Assembly (NCBI GenBank): GCA_038363925.1
Contig: JAQQWL010000013.1
Span: forward strand, 1,798,001-1,862,000
Reading direction: 5' to 3'
Length of the DNA: 64,000 nt
Source of the DNA: Apiospora phragmitis
Lineage: Eukaryota; Ascomycota; Sordariomycetes; Amphisphaeriales; Apiosporaceae
The translations under genes and the position numbers were made by a program. The notes beneath the pieces were generated by a model. It did not search any database. It had not been told where the DNA came from and saw nothing but the letters and a program-made list of their open reading frames with translations. Shown piece after piece: positions 34,156-44,929 of the stretch; the stretch's first letter is position 1; the number at the start of each line of letters is the position of its first letter.

Positions 34156-35031
34156 ATGGAAGCATCTGCTCGATCTTGTGCCTCGGGTCACCTACTTCGT
34201 ACACTTCACTTCTACAGTGAACCTGAGGGAGATGAGCGCCCTGAGTACATCGCCGAGACCGCCGAGACCACCGAGACCCCAGGAAAACGAAATTATGAAC
34301 ACAACCCGGTGAAAACGCTGGTCAAGGGTTGTCGGCGACTCGAGAGCGAGTTCTCTCTGGACGTCAACTCCTTCGCAGTTGAGCCTGACTCCTATCACGA
34401 TGGGCCGAATGACGGTATAGACTTTGACCAGAACCCGGACATAGAGGCGAAGTATCTCCCATTTGTAGAGGATCTCATCATGCGACACGTGCAGGGTGCG
34501 GAAAAGGTTGTGATATTCGATTACACCGTCCGTCGCGCTCGCGCTACGAAGCTGCCATCGAACCATGTCAAGAAGGTCCATATTGACCAGTCGCCAAAAG
34601 GGGCAATGGGACGTGCACAGAGGCACCTGGAGAAGGAAGACTGGGATATGATATCGAGTGGGCAGAAGCGATTCCGCATTATCAACGTCTAGAAGCCTTT
34701 GGTGTTGGTTCGTGGTCACCCGCTCGCGTTTGCGGACTCTCGTTCCCTGTCTGAGGACGACTTGGTCCCGGTTCGACAGATCTATCCTGACTATATCGGG
34801 GAGACTTTAGCTGTCAGATGCAGGGGAGACCAATACTTCTGGTACTGGAGTGGAATGAGCCCCAAGGATGTTTTGCTATTTCAGTGTTTCGACAGTCACA
34901 AGAAGGTTGGTGCGAAAGGTCTACGCTATTCGCAATGCGCTCATGGGTCATTTGACTTGGATGAAGATGGAACAGAAACATTCACTAGACTTGGCATAGA
35001 AGTAAGGTGTCTAGTGGTGTGTGATTTGTAA
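34156..35031 (+). CDS. CmcJ/AsaB (GA4 desaturase-like) oxidoreductase with one internal TAG
   Basis: One frame of 291 codons spans the locus. It starts MEASARSCASGHLLRTLHFY and contains VVIFDYTVRRARATK, HVKKVHIDQSPKGA, RFRIINV, then TAG (34690-34692), then KPLVLVRGHPLAFADSRSL, DLVPVRQIYPDYIGET, SPKDVLLFQCFDS and RLGIEVRCLVVCDL. This is the layout of the fungal CmcJ/AsaB family, related by name to cephem methoxylation and GA4 desaturation and common in secondary-metabolite clusters; I make no substrate claim. The TAG stands where the family has Trp in a conserved INVW(R/K)PL block, so TGG to TAG (a C-to-T change in CpA on the other strand) is the simplest history. Everything else is open, so the gene looks freshly inactivated by a single base. 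No other biosynthetic genes adjoin it. Confidence 0.78.
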
Positions 35032-35262
35032 GTCGGTACACTCTAAATTCATTGTAAACAGCTTCTTTGCTTTCAACACTGCATAACTATGCATCTGTTA
35101 CCTATGTTAAACGAGTGATGATTTTTATTAGTATTATGCTTGAGTAATTCTTGAAGACCTCCCTTCCTGTCCCCAGACGCACACATCTTCTAATACGTTG
35201 CTTTTGAATATCAAGGACGCTGTTCCTGTGCAGGGTTGATATCAGAACTCCATAGGCACCAC

Positions 35263-35627
35263 CTATGGCATCCACACAGCGCAATCGAAGCGCTCCGGAT
35301 CTATCAAACTTCCGTAGACCTTGCCGTCGTTCTTCTTGCCTTGAAATCGGAGCAGGATAAGTTAGCTACAAAGTCTTATGCATCTCAGAAGATGCACCGC
35401 TGTTTTTACTTACAACACGTCTTCCACAAGTTCTGATAGCATTCATCGTTACAGTCTTGATCAGGACACGCATCAGCGGCGCTGTCCCGCATGCATTGGT
35501 TCGAGCGGTCTTGGGCAGCCGGGCTTGGCGATCCGCACATCCACCGGCGTTCGTTGTGGGTGGCGGGCACGGCCGATACCTGTAAGCAGGCAAGAGCCGA
35601 AGCGAGGAGGAAGGCAGCGGAGACCAT
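35263..35627 (-). CDS. small secreted cysteine-rich protein, 96 aa, 1 intron
   Basis: Exon 1 (35627-35414) encodes a signal peptide (MVSAAFLLASALACLQVSA) and a mature part beginning VPATHNERRWMCG. A GTAAGT donor at 35413 overlaps a TAA that would end the unspliced frame. The 74-bp intron (35413-35340) has a GCTAAC branch and AAG acceptor. Exon 2 (35339-35263) adds KKNDGKVYGSLIDPERFDC and ends at TAG. The mature protein has eight cysteines (MCG, QCM, ACPDQDC, DECY, TCC, FDC), enough for four disulfides, within about 75 residues. Size, secretion and cysteine content fit effector-like or antimicrobial-like fungal proteins, but the family is not recognised. An upstream in-frame start at 35783 would add 52 residues without signal-peptide character and is less likely. 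Confidence 0.7.
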
Positions 35628-36305
35628 CGTGACGGAACTAGGTTCTGGTATAGCTAAGCGTGGCGAGGAAATGGATAGAGATCTCAAGGGAGAGTAATAA
35701 GAAAGCGATATGTTTTTTACTTGGGGAAACGTGGCAGGTATGGTGCTGAGATGCGACGTATATCTATAAGACCTCGCCGTCATTATTCTTACTAAACTAG
35801 TCGAGGCAGTGCCCCTATTGGTGCCCCCCTTCGCGGTGACCGTGGCATATTCCTGGGATGTTCAGGAGAGCACCATCGATTTGACCACTCATACCGAGGC
35901 ACCTCCTGTTGCACGAGCCAGGCGGTGCTCCGGATGCGAGTGGCCACTCCACCTTTTCCCACCATAACGGAGGCGATCATTCAGGGGGGTAATTTTATCG
36001 ACTTGTGATCCGCTAAATCCGTACGTCGATGTCTTCTAGAATTTGTTGGGTAAGAAACAATAAAGAGATGACAAAGCGGTGTATGTGTGCCGTCTCTCCC
36101 GCCAGGGCATCAGAACCTGGTTGCATTGATGGCAAAAGGGAGCCGGAGACTATCTATCACTTTTCGCACCAGAGTTGCATCATCAAAGTGTAATACAGGA
36201 CGCGGCCATCCACGATATCGTCAGTACGGGACAATCTGAGCTCGACATTTCTGTAAAAGACAACCGCAGTGCGAATTCGCAATATCAAAGGCCAGGCCTT
36301 CCCGC
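35628..36305. other. intergenic
   Basis: No supported gene. Confidence 0.5.
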
Positions 36306-36990
36306 CTAAAGTCTCTGGCGGTACTCTTGCTCTCGGTCTTGCATCGTGAGCCCATGCCACCGCTCGTTGTCACCATTGCCTGATCTATCTGGCGATCTGA
36401 ACTGCTCAATAACGAAACTGGCCGCCAGTGTACCTTTCATCATGGCGTTCACGATATCGCCCCGACTGGCGACCAGGCTGGCCGTGAAGCCCCTCAAGAA
36501 TGCATTACCTGCACCAGTTGCATCCACCACGCGAAGACTGTCCGCGTGAACAGGGGGGAACCATCGAGCACGGAAGTTTCGTGCCACAACCAAGCTACCG
36601 TGTTCGCCACAACGAGCGACGATACATCCGGTGCCCTCCTTGTCAGTGCCCGAGTTAAGAAAATGCATAGCACAGCCCAAGACCCCCTTCTGGCTGAACT
36701 TAGCGCCAGCTGCGGTGATACTCTCTAGGCTCATGAGCTCGAGTTGATTGTTGGGCGGGAAGACGTTGACCTGCTTGCAGGCTTGCAGGTGGACATGAGG
36801 TTCTCGGCCTTGCAGGCGAATGGTGCTGGCTCTCAAACGATTTTGGGGCAACCAGTGATGCCCCTCTGTGTTCGAGTGTCCTGCAGAGCCGACAATGCGG
36901 CAGCCAGCTTCTCGGGAATTGCCAGGTAGTGGAGTGCGACTGAACGAAGAAGTAACGGACCGTGTGCAGCAAGGTCCTGGGGAGTCGGGA
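36306..36990 (-). pseudogene. MAK32-like PfkB sugar kinase, C-terminal half, broken
   Basis: The minus strand holds LLLRSVALHYLAIPEKLAAA, GITGCPKIV, a TGA (36835-36833), then EPAPFACKAENLMST. After a frame change near 36775 it reads CKQVNVFPPNNQLELMSLES, GCIVARCGEHGSLVVA, FPPVHADSLRVVDATGAGNAFLRGF. The last block is the PfkB signature 2 (DxTGAGDxFxGG), including the general-base region, with Asp to Asn at GAGN as in some MAK32-like proteins. The order (I-WEP-P, SPN-EL, TGAGN-F) fits fungal MAK32-type kinases of unknown substrate. The N-terminal sugar-binding half is missing upstream of 36990, and a TGA (TGG in the family) plus a frameshift interrupt the remainder. I regard it as a decayed gene. 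Confidence 0.65.
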
Positions 36991-38767
36991 AAAGGGGAGG
37001 TTGTGGTAATCGAATCTAAGCGACTTTCGGGTTTGATTCCTTCTTGTTCCAGCGTTTATTCCTTCTTCTAGTGTTTATTCCTCGTTATCCCAGTGTCTCA
37101 GGAGGGATGGACTCACCGTTCATTCGAGGTATTGCCTTTATTCCCTCTTGAGACATATCGTTTATTCCCAAAAGAGTGATACTAACGCCGAGAGTTGGTA
37201 GGTGTGATCATAGTGGCTTCTTAACGGGATTCTAAGAGACAGTATGTCCTCGACAGATCCTTAAACTGGTAGAATATGTTTTGGGAAATACACGTTGTGG
37301 GCGGAGTATCTTGTGTATGGCAACAATTGAGTTATCTTGATACTAGCTACACTTGATATACACCATTGCTTCGTGCCAACGTGTTGGATATACCTACTTC
37401 ATTATATCCATCAACTGATAAGGGGGTATCAACCAGTCGAAAGACCACACAATCCCGATTGCCCGCCGTTATATTCTACCACCAGAGAACATCTGGAATT
37501 GTATGTACACCGAATGTACCCTCTGCTGCGGTCATAGCTAGGAATTACATCCCTGTTCTACACCTGGCCTTGTTTTGGTTGTGGTGGTCACGCAAAGTTT
37601 GTGACATCACTGAGGGCGGAAGTGGGCTAGAACTGTAGCCCCTATCTTGGCCAGTGAAGGCATTCCTCTTGATGTGGCTTAAGAAGTGGCTGGTGCAGTT
37701 GCGCCACAAGATTTGTCGGACCAAGTCAAGTTCAGACTCGGAAATAGCGCTCTCGCAGCGAGAATACAATCAATATTTTGGTATACATATTATTAGCTAA
37801 ACTATACAGAGTAGATACGTGGAATAGTAACCTTCATGTTATTCGAAAGATCCGATGTTGGTTGCGAAAGAGCAACGTTGTCTGCTACGGTAGCAAGCAG
37901 TGGTTGGCTTGTGATTCGAGGCGGTATGGCACGGGGAACAGGACAGGGACAGCGAATTGATCGTACCATCCATCTGCCACAGCACTCTCCATCACCCCAA
38001 AGGACGAGGTGCTGGCAACAATGTATTGCATTGTAATACCATCACATTGGGCCAGTTTCTCACCTCTTTCCAGCCGACTTCGATGCCAATCACGACGGCA
38101 ATACTGGTACAGAAGTGTCCTTTTAAGTACTGTCCAAAAGTTCCGAGTCCGCCCTGAAGCTGTTGGCACTTAAATTAATTTGGGAACGGCCTAGCCCCGG
38201 CCAACCCCGGATCAGTCCGTCCGTCTAATAATAGCGGGGTCGCGTTGGTGCAGTTGCAATTGGAGCGCGTCGACCATCCGGCGCACCTAAGAAGGCTGAT
38301 CGCTCAGGGTCGGCTGCTTCCTGCACTCAGCGTCGTCGACCAAAGACCGCAGCGACAGACACGCCACGCAGGTTTCGAACATACCTCAAAACGTTACGCT
38401 TATACCACGAGAACTTACGCGCTTGCCTGCACGCGAACCCAGCGTCCGATACCCGTCATCTTCTTTCTTGACTTCGACCCCAGTACAGATTGACCGTCGC
38501 GAAACCAACGTCGGCTCGGTCGGACAAAGCATTGGTGGAATTGTCTTCGAATACCAGCCCACCACTCCACACTGGAAACCAGCAATGGAAGTTATGTGAT
38601 ATACCTGAGCTCGACTGCATTTTTCGCTTGACGACAACGCGGGTCGGGGGATCCTACGGCGTCTCGAGGGAGGAGTGATTGGGACAGCAGGGACACAACA
38701 GATCCGCTTGAATGGTATACGACTTTGTCGGTGAACAAGACCACGTCACTATTCCAACCTCGGCACC
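36991..38767. other. intergenic (1.8 kb)
   Basis: No supported gene. Near 37045-37160 a TTTATTCC motif recurs four times. The right part is the promoter and leader of the sirtuin gene. Confidence 0.5.
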
Positions 38768-41700
38768 ATGCCAACAGTCCAAGTCTCTCCCGACGCGTCT
38801 GAGTTGCTACAGGATGTAGCCAACAGACTTGCCAAATCCAGGAAGGTCGTCGTCATTACCGGCGCTGGCATTAGCACCAATTCGGGCATTCCTGTAAGAT
38901 GGGCACCCAACTACTTGAGGAGCAGAGGAGCAATGTACTAATATGACCTCAGGACTTCCGCTCCGAGCATGGTCTCTACTCTCTGATCCAAGCCCAGTTC
39001 GACAAGGCCAACACGTCTACTTCCGAAAGAGACAACAACTCTACCGACAGCGAAGACACAGAACGGCCGACAAAACGAAGGAAACTTTCGATATCAGGAG
39101 ACGCAAATGACTATGGGCACATGACCAGCGCCAAGAAGGGCCACAGCACGAATCCAATCCAAACGCTCCTTGATGGCCAGGGGCCTGGCCAGCAAAGGGA
39201 GGCGACGGTCGCGTCTTGTGGCACCGCGACGGAAACACGAGACCGTGCTACGCATTCGGCTACATCGAATAATCCAACTTCGCACAGATCGACACGATCC
39301 CGGTCTTCTCTATTACGGCGTCCCTCATTGCCAAGGCACTCCACGACTTCTTCAACTCAGTCTGGCGCGGAAGATTCTACTTTTTCCCAGCCTGAAACAT
39401 CTGCAGCCTCTTCTCAGACTGACGAGATCGTTGCCTGCTCTGAGTCGAGCAGAAACTGAGGCACCCCATGTTTCCTCTACACCCAAGCGGCCGCTCCAGG
39501 ATGGGCCCTTGAGCTCCTCGCCGCTTTCTTCTCCTCCCGCCGTCTTTTCCGACCCTTACGGATCCACCGAATCTCCAGATAGCAGCTCACCAAGCGACTC
39601 AGAAAGCTGCGACGAGTCTGATTCTGAGGGTACGCAGTCCTCCGCGGGTTTGTTTGCTTCACAGGCCTCGACATCCAAGTTGCGCAACCTGAAGGGCCGA
39701 GATTTATTCGACTCCAACATCTGGTCCGATCCAGTAAAAACCTCTGTCTTCTACAGGTTTGCCACCACCCTAAGACAGAAGGTTAAGGATGTGCAACCCA
39801 CGAGCACACACCACTTTATTGCCCAGTTACGAGACAATGGGAAACTTGCTAGATTGTACACACAAAATATTGACGAGATCGAGAAGAAGATAGGGCTATC
39901 AACAGATTTACGGAGCGGCGCGGGCAATAGGAGGAGGAAGCCGGTGAAGCAGGCGACCGCAAACGAACAAGACAAAGAAAATACAGACTCTCCGGATCAG
40001 CCCAACGGCGAGGATGACCCCGGCGGAAAGGATGCAAGCCAGTCCTCTCAACGGCCGGACGATGATGACCAGGCCAAATCCAGGTCGAGTGTAGGCCCCG
40101 CCAAGGGCGTCGAATGTGTTTTCCTCCACGGATCACTCCACGCACTGCGATGCTTCGTGTGCGGTCGTCTCTGCGACTGGGACGAAGATGGTCGCGAAAC
40201 GCGCACCATGATGGGGGAGCAGCCAGAATGTCCACACTGCGCCGGTGCAACAGCGGCGCGTCAAGAGCGAGGCAAGCGAGCATTAGGTGTGGGTAAGCTG
40301 AGGCCAGATATTGTCCTTTACGGGGAAGAGCACCCAAGCTCTGACCTGATCTCGCCGATCGTTCAACATGATCTCTCGGCCGGACCGGACCTCCTGCTCG
40401 TTCTTGGCACAAGTCTCCGCGTACATGGGCTCAAGGTAATGGTGAAGGAGTTTGCCAAATCGGTGCATACCAAGGGGGGCAAGGTTGTTTTCATCAACTT
40501 CACCAAGCCATCAGAAAGCACTTGGGGCGATGTGATCGACTATTGGATCGAGTGGGACTGCGATGCGTGGGTGGAAGATCTGCGACTACGTAAACCCACT
40601 CTCTGGATGTCGCCCGAAGAGACGTTGGAGTACGAGAAACAGAAACGCGAAGATCTTGCAGCCGAAAAGGAGAGAAAGAAAGAGAGTCTGGCTGCTGAGA
40701 AAGCCGCGGAAAAGGAGAAAAAGCGAGAAAGCTTGGCCGCGGAGAAACACAAGAAACGGGAATCCTTGGCAGCAGAGAAGGAAAAGAAACGCGAGTCTCT
40801 GGCTGTGGAGAAGGTGAAGAAACGCGAAGCACGCGCAGCTGATAGGGAAAAGAGGCGCGAATCGACTGAGCACCGGAGGCGCGAGCTCGAGGAAAGACGC
40901 GAGAACACTGCGAAGAGGCGGCGCGAGACCATCCAGATCACAAACCATTTGGATGACAACGCTGAATCACGCCAGCACGGATTTGAGCCCAAGAACCCTC
41001 AGTACGGGAGAAATGACTACGGATGCGGTGCTTACACTATGCACGTCATTGCCGAGGCACTCCAGAATATACGTGGCGAACGCTACAACTTCTTTGGCTA
41101 CACACCCCCTGCTAAGCCACAAACTTCTTCCCCTGGCCGTGTGGTTCAACCCAAACCCAAGAGGCCGAGAAAGTCTGCCCCAGCGGCCTTCTTTGCAGCA
41201 CCCGGTGAAGTGTTGGATCACGACGACACCCCGCGCGCGAAGCCCTCCAAGAGATCGCATCTGGAAAAACGGCTACACGAAACGCCCCAACTTACGCGTT
41301 GGAGTCCGAGTCCGGCGCCACCACAATCGTATCCAAACGCGAGCAAGGCACAGTATCGCAAGGCAGCTTTGGAACTTCGGAACTCAGCCACTCCTCCTCC
41401 GCAGAGGATGTCGGAGCTCTATACCGCATATGGGTCCATCAGGGACATCCAGAAGCAGTGGATCAGCAAGCTTCCGCCAGGTCCCCGCGACGAAGAAGTC
41501 TCCATGGTCACCGACGGACCCCTACCTGTACTGCCAAGCCCGGTCAAGCTGGAGGAATTGCCTGGAGACGCGCCCGCAACCATCGGCGCAGCGGTTAAGA
41601 CCAATCCACGCGTTCGCAAGCCCAAGTTAATCGACGGCGAGCCGGTGAATATACGGGGACCGACACGTACTCGGACACGAGCGGCCGCCCAAGTGCCAGT

Positions 41701-42058
41701 AATGCCTGTTGAACAAGAGGAGGATGTAATATTACCGAAGTTGCCACCAATGCTCAACTTGAACAGCGACTCAGGCCCACGCCTCGAGATAATGGAGCCC
41801 GTGCCAGACGTGTCGCCTCTGAAGACACTTTCGCCCAACCAACGATATTTCGGTCTCGGTCACTGGCACCATCCACTCCGGGTCAGTAATCCACTCGCGC
41901 ATTGGCAGACATCGTCTCGTGCCTCGTCTGAGCGAGATCTACTACCAAGTCCGTCAGATCAGCTTCGGGAGGAGACCGAAGCCGCTGAAGTCGCGGCTAC
42001 GTCGGCGGAGAACTTCACGGGATATGTGACGCCATTCTCCGATCTTTCGGAAGCTTAA
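38768..42058 (+). CDS. HST3/HST4-type sirtuin, NAD-dependent histone deacetylase (about 1076 aa)
   Basis: Exon 1 (38768-38893) encodes MPTVQVSPDASELLQDVANR...VVVITGAGISTNSGIP. A 59-bp intron (38894-38952, GTAAGA, ACTAAT branch, CAG) leads to DFRSEHGLYSLIQAQF. The NAD pocket (GAGIS...DFRS), LYTQNIDEIE, the catalytic-histidine block VFLHGSLH, two zinc CxxC pairs (CFVC, CPHC), GKLRPDIVLYGE, VLGTSLRVHG and FINFTKPS are all present. HST3/HST4 enzymes remove acetyl from histone H3 Lys56 in the nucleus; assignment to this class comes from the GRDLFDSNIW and FYRFATTLRQ region. A ~240-residue Ser/Thr-rich insert follows DFRS. After the catalytic domain comes a ~75-residue Lys/Glu coiled coil built of KKRESLAAEK units, then a disordered tail. 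One extra base near 39450 (an AAA run) shifts frame inside the disordered insert; probably a sequence error. Confidence 0.85.
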
Positions 42059-42511
42059 TTCGATGGTGGTCGGTGCAGCATTGGTGTGCATGACATGACA
42101 TCTTACAGCATTGAGTTGGAATGCATGATGAGATAGTCCAAGAGACTAGGCTGGACGAAGAGGTGGGAGCGGTGATCTGATTGCGCAGCATCTATATATT
42201 ACAACTTCGATACCCTTTGCATGAAAAATACTTGCGAGCAGGGCGGATACAGGCGTTTTAGGTGGGAATTGCTAGCCGACTGTCATAATGGCAAGCTGCT
42301 ACCTCATTGGCGTGGTCAATTGGCGTTTGGAGCGGCATTTAATGGATATTCAATCATCACATCTCAAACTTTGACTTAGCGTAGGAATGCATGATCTTGG
42401 AAAGAATGATGTTCTAACCTGTAGCTAATCCGGCTCCTGGTTGAAGCAGAAGGTGCTGTTTTCTTCGAGCGCCTAGCCTAAGCCTCCTAGTTCTTCATTC
42501 CTGTCCGCCAG
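42059..42511. other. convergent intergenic region
   Basis: Lies between the 3' ends of the sirtuin and acyltransferase genes. Nothing else seen. Confidence 0.5.
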
Positions 42512-44398
42512 CTAGCTCTTCTTCACCAGCTTCCGATAAGCCCAGCGCGACACCCGGACGCCCGGCTCGTCGAACAGCCGGGTGCCCAGCTCGGCCGCGT
42601 ACAGGAAGACGGGCAGGCTCAGCGCGACACAGACGAGGAACTCGGGCTCGAGGCCGTACCAGTAGGGCTGCAGCACATCGACGGCGCTCGGGGTGGGGTG
42701 GCGCGGGAACGGCCACCAGCGCGGGTCGTCGCGCCAGCGGTTCATGAGGTGCCCGAACTGGGCGGCCTCGGCGTCGGAGAGGGGGCCCCTCTTCACGCCC
42801 GTCAGGTAGAAGAGGCGCTCGGATACGAGGCCGATGAGGGGGCCGTGGATGAGGTAGAGGGCGAAGGAGTGGTGGCCGAGGTCTGGTGGGGGGCAGGGAA
42901 AGGTCAGTCAGTGTGAGGATTATTCATCAAAGTCAGAGATTCCCATGGACTTACACTGAGAAAAGCGCGTCTCGAATAACGATCTCGCCCAGTTGAGTTC
43001 TTTGACCGACACGAAAAGCAGCCAGGCCGCCCAGAACAGCCAGAACCACCGTTGCACGCTCTCGGGCTCGTCGGAGGCCGTGTAGGGCGCTGGGATGAGG
43101 CGGCCGAGGGTCTTCCACCCTCGGCACTTGCCCAGCAGCTCCTCGGTTTTGAGTACGTCGGACGATGGCTCGCTGCCGAGGTACAGGCCCGCGGCGAGCA
43201 TGACGTGCAGAAGAACTGATCTCATGCGGGGCCTGCGTCGGAGGAAGTCGAGTAGACCGTCCCAAGGGAGGCGGGGGTGAGGATTCTGGTTATAGACGAG
43301 TTTCCCATCTGCGGCCGCATTGGAGGCGGCAGCGGCGGCAAGAACGTCAATTTCCGCCGTCAGCATGCCCGCGAAGAAGGCCGCGTACCAAGCCCCCGCG
43401 GCGCCCACGGCGAGGTAGATGGTCATGGCCGCAGTGGCTACCACGCGCCGCCACGTCAACACGCCAGAGCCGCCTGACGAAGACGAGGAGACAGATGGGG
43501 GGGATCCCCACAGGAACAGCCACACGAGGACCGAGCAGGACCCGCGCAGCTCGACGGGGATGGTCCACGTGTGGATGTTGTAGTAGGTGTAGAGCACGCG
43601 ATTCCGGAAGAAAAAGCCGAACTTGAGCAGGTCCCGCGCCCAGCTCCAGAGCTCGGCGCCCAGGCTGGCTTGCCGCTCCGGCCATGGCGTCGCGATGTCG
43701 AGCACGTGCCACGACGTGGCGAAGAAGAGGGTGCTTAGGGCGACGGGCAGGAGGAGGCGGAGGGGGCGCCGGAACATGGCGGAGTGGAGGGCGTCGACGA
43801 AGGGCTGTTGTGGCTGTCTCTGGTGCGGTGGTAATGGTAATGGCAGTGGCGGTGGCAGCTGAGAAAGCAGAGTGATGGGCCGCTTGGTCAGGACGTACCC
43901 GGAGATGACGAAGAAGATCATGACGGCGAAGTGGCCGCCGGACCAGAAGAGGCGCAGCCCGGGCACCGCGGCGGGCGTCGCGTTGCGCAGCGACGGGTGG
44001 CCCGAGTCCGGCGACGGCGCGATCAGGGCCCCGTAGCACAGCTCGATGCGCGGGTGCGTGTAGACGCTCATGTGGGCCAGGCAGACGCTGAAGGCGGCCC
44101 AGCCGCGGAGGCCGTCGAGCCAGGCGGTGCTGGCGCGGTCGCCGCGGGAAGAGGAGCCGCCGTGTTGTCGCCGGCGCGACGGCTGCAGGATCTCGGGTTT
44201 GACGAAATCTAGGGCCAGGCAGAGGAGGCGCCATGGTGAGGTTTGGGATATGGCGCGTCGGGCTCGCGCGATGGTGGCGTAGATGTTGTCGTTTGCATCG
44301 CTGTCTTCTGCGATGGTGCGAGGGCCCGGGTAGCCGAGACCTGCATGCTCGTGGGGCTCGTCGCGGGGGCTCATTCTGCACTTGTCGTTATCACTCAT
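42512..44398 (-). CDS. acyltransferase_3 family membrane protein (604 aa, 1 intron)
   Basis: Exon 1 (44398-42955) and exon 2 (42882-42512) are separated by a 72-bp intron (GTAAGT...CAG) that removes a stop. The protein shows WLDGLRGWAAFSVCLAHMSV, FFVISGYVLTKRP, FRNRVLYTYYNIHTWTIPVE and SFALYLIHGPLIGL, the standard order in integral-membrane O-acyltransferases (PF01757). The early Arg in LRG and the His in CLAHM correspond to the family's conserved active-site region. About ten hydrophobic segments are expected. Such proteins move acyl groups onto sugars, peptides or small molecules; the substrate here cannot be read. The first ~75 residues are hydrophilic and probably cytosolic. The frame is intact once spliced, and codon use is strongly GC-ending, unlike the nearby RIP-damaged genes. 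Confidence 0.85.
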
Positions 44399-44929
44399 CG
44401 AGCAATACTCTTAGGTTCTGGTCCAGCCTATCAATTCTGCTCTTCTGGTCAGATTCGAACAAGGCGACCTCAGTAGGATGCTTCGTAATCAGCAGAAGGC
44501 ACCTGATCACTGTGCTAGACCTGCCCATGTTCCCGCTTTGGGCTCGGACGATCGATCGCCAGTGCGCTCTCAAGAATAAGATGTGTCCATGACGGTTCCT
44601 ATTAGATATACTCAATAACACTGGGTTTCTACGGGTGTTTCATTGCTGAAAGACTCGATTGATCATCCGTGTGCTTGGTGAAGACATCAGATGGTACGTA
44701 CCGCTGCGTCTGCCCCTCCCGCCCCTTTTACGAACATGCACCAAACGTGTGCCGTGACTCCCGCGCTTGATACTGGCGTCCGGTGGGATATCTCATTGGT
44801 AACATATTAGTTTATCTACTTTTACATATATACAAAACTTATATTCAACATATTGTCTTAGCACCACCTTCTCCCAAGCACTGAAGGTGCAGTTGTTCTC
44901 TACTCTTCTACCTGCCACCACCAATTATC
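44399..44929. other. intergenic
   Basis: Contains a tRNA-like stretch that I rejected (see rejected list). No supported gene. Confidence 0.5.

Noticed and set aside
43347..44381. 344-codon Arg/Pro-rich minus-strand frame
   Set aside because: Overlaps the acyltransferase exon in another frame; no recognisable domain and biased composition.
44440..44560. tRNA-like stretch on the minus strand (GTTCGAATC T-loop motif, GATCAGGTGCC D-arm-like motif)
   Set aside because: The five-base T stem does not pair (CCTTG against CTGAC) and no seven-base acceptor stem could be formed, so this is at best a decayed tRNA and not a supported gene.
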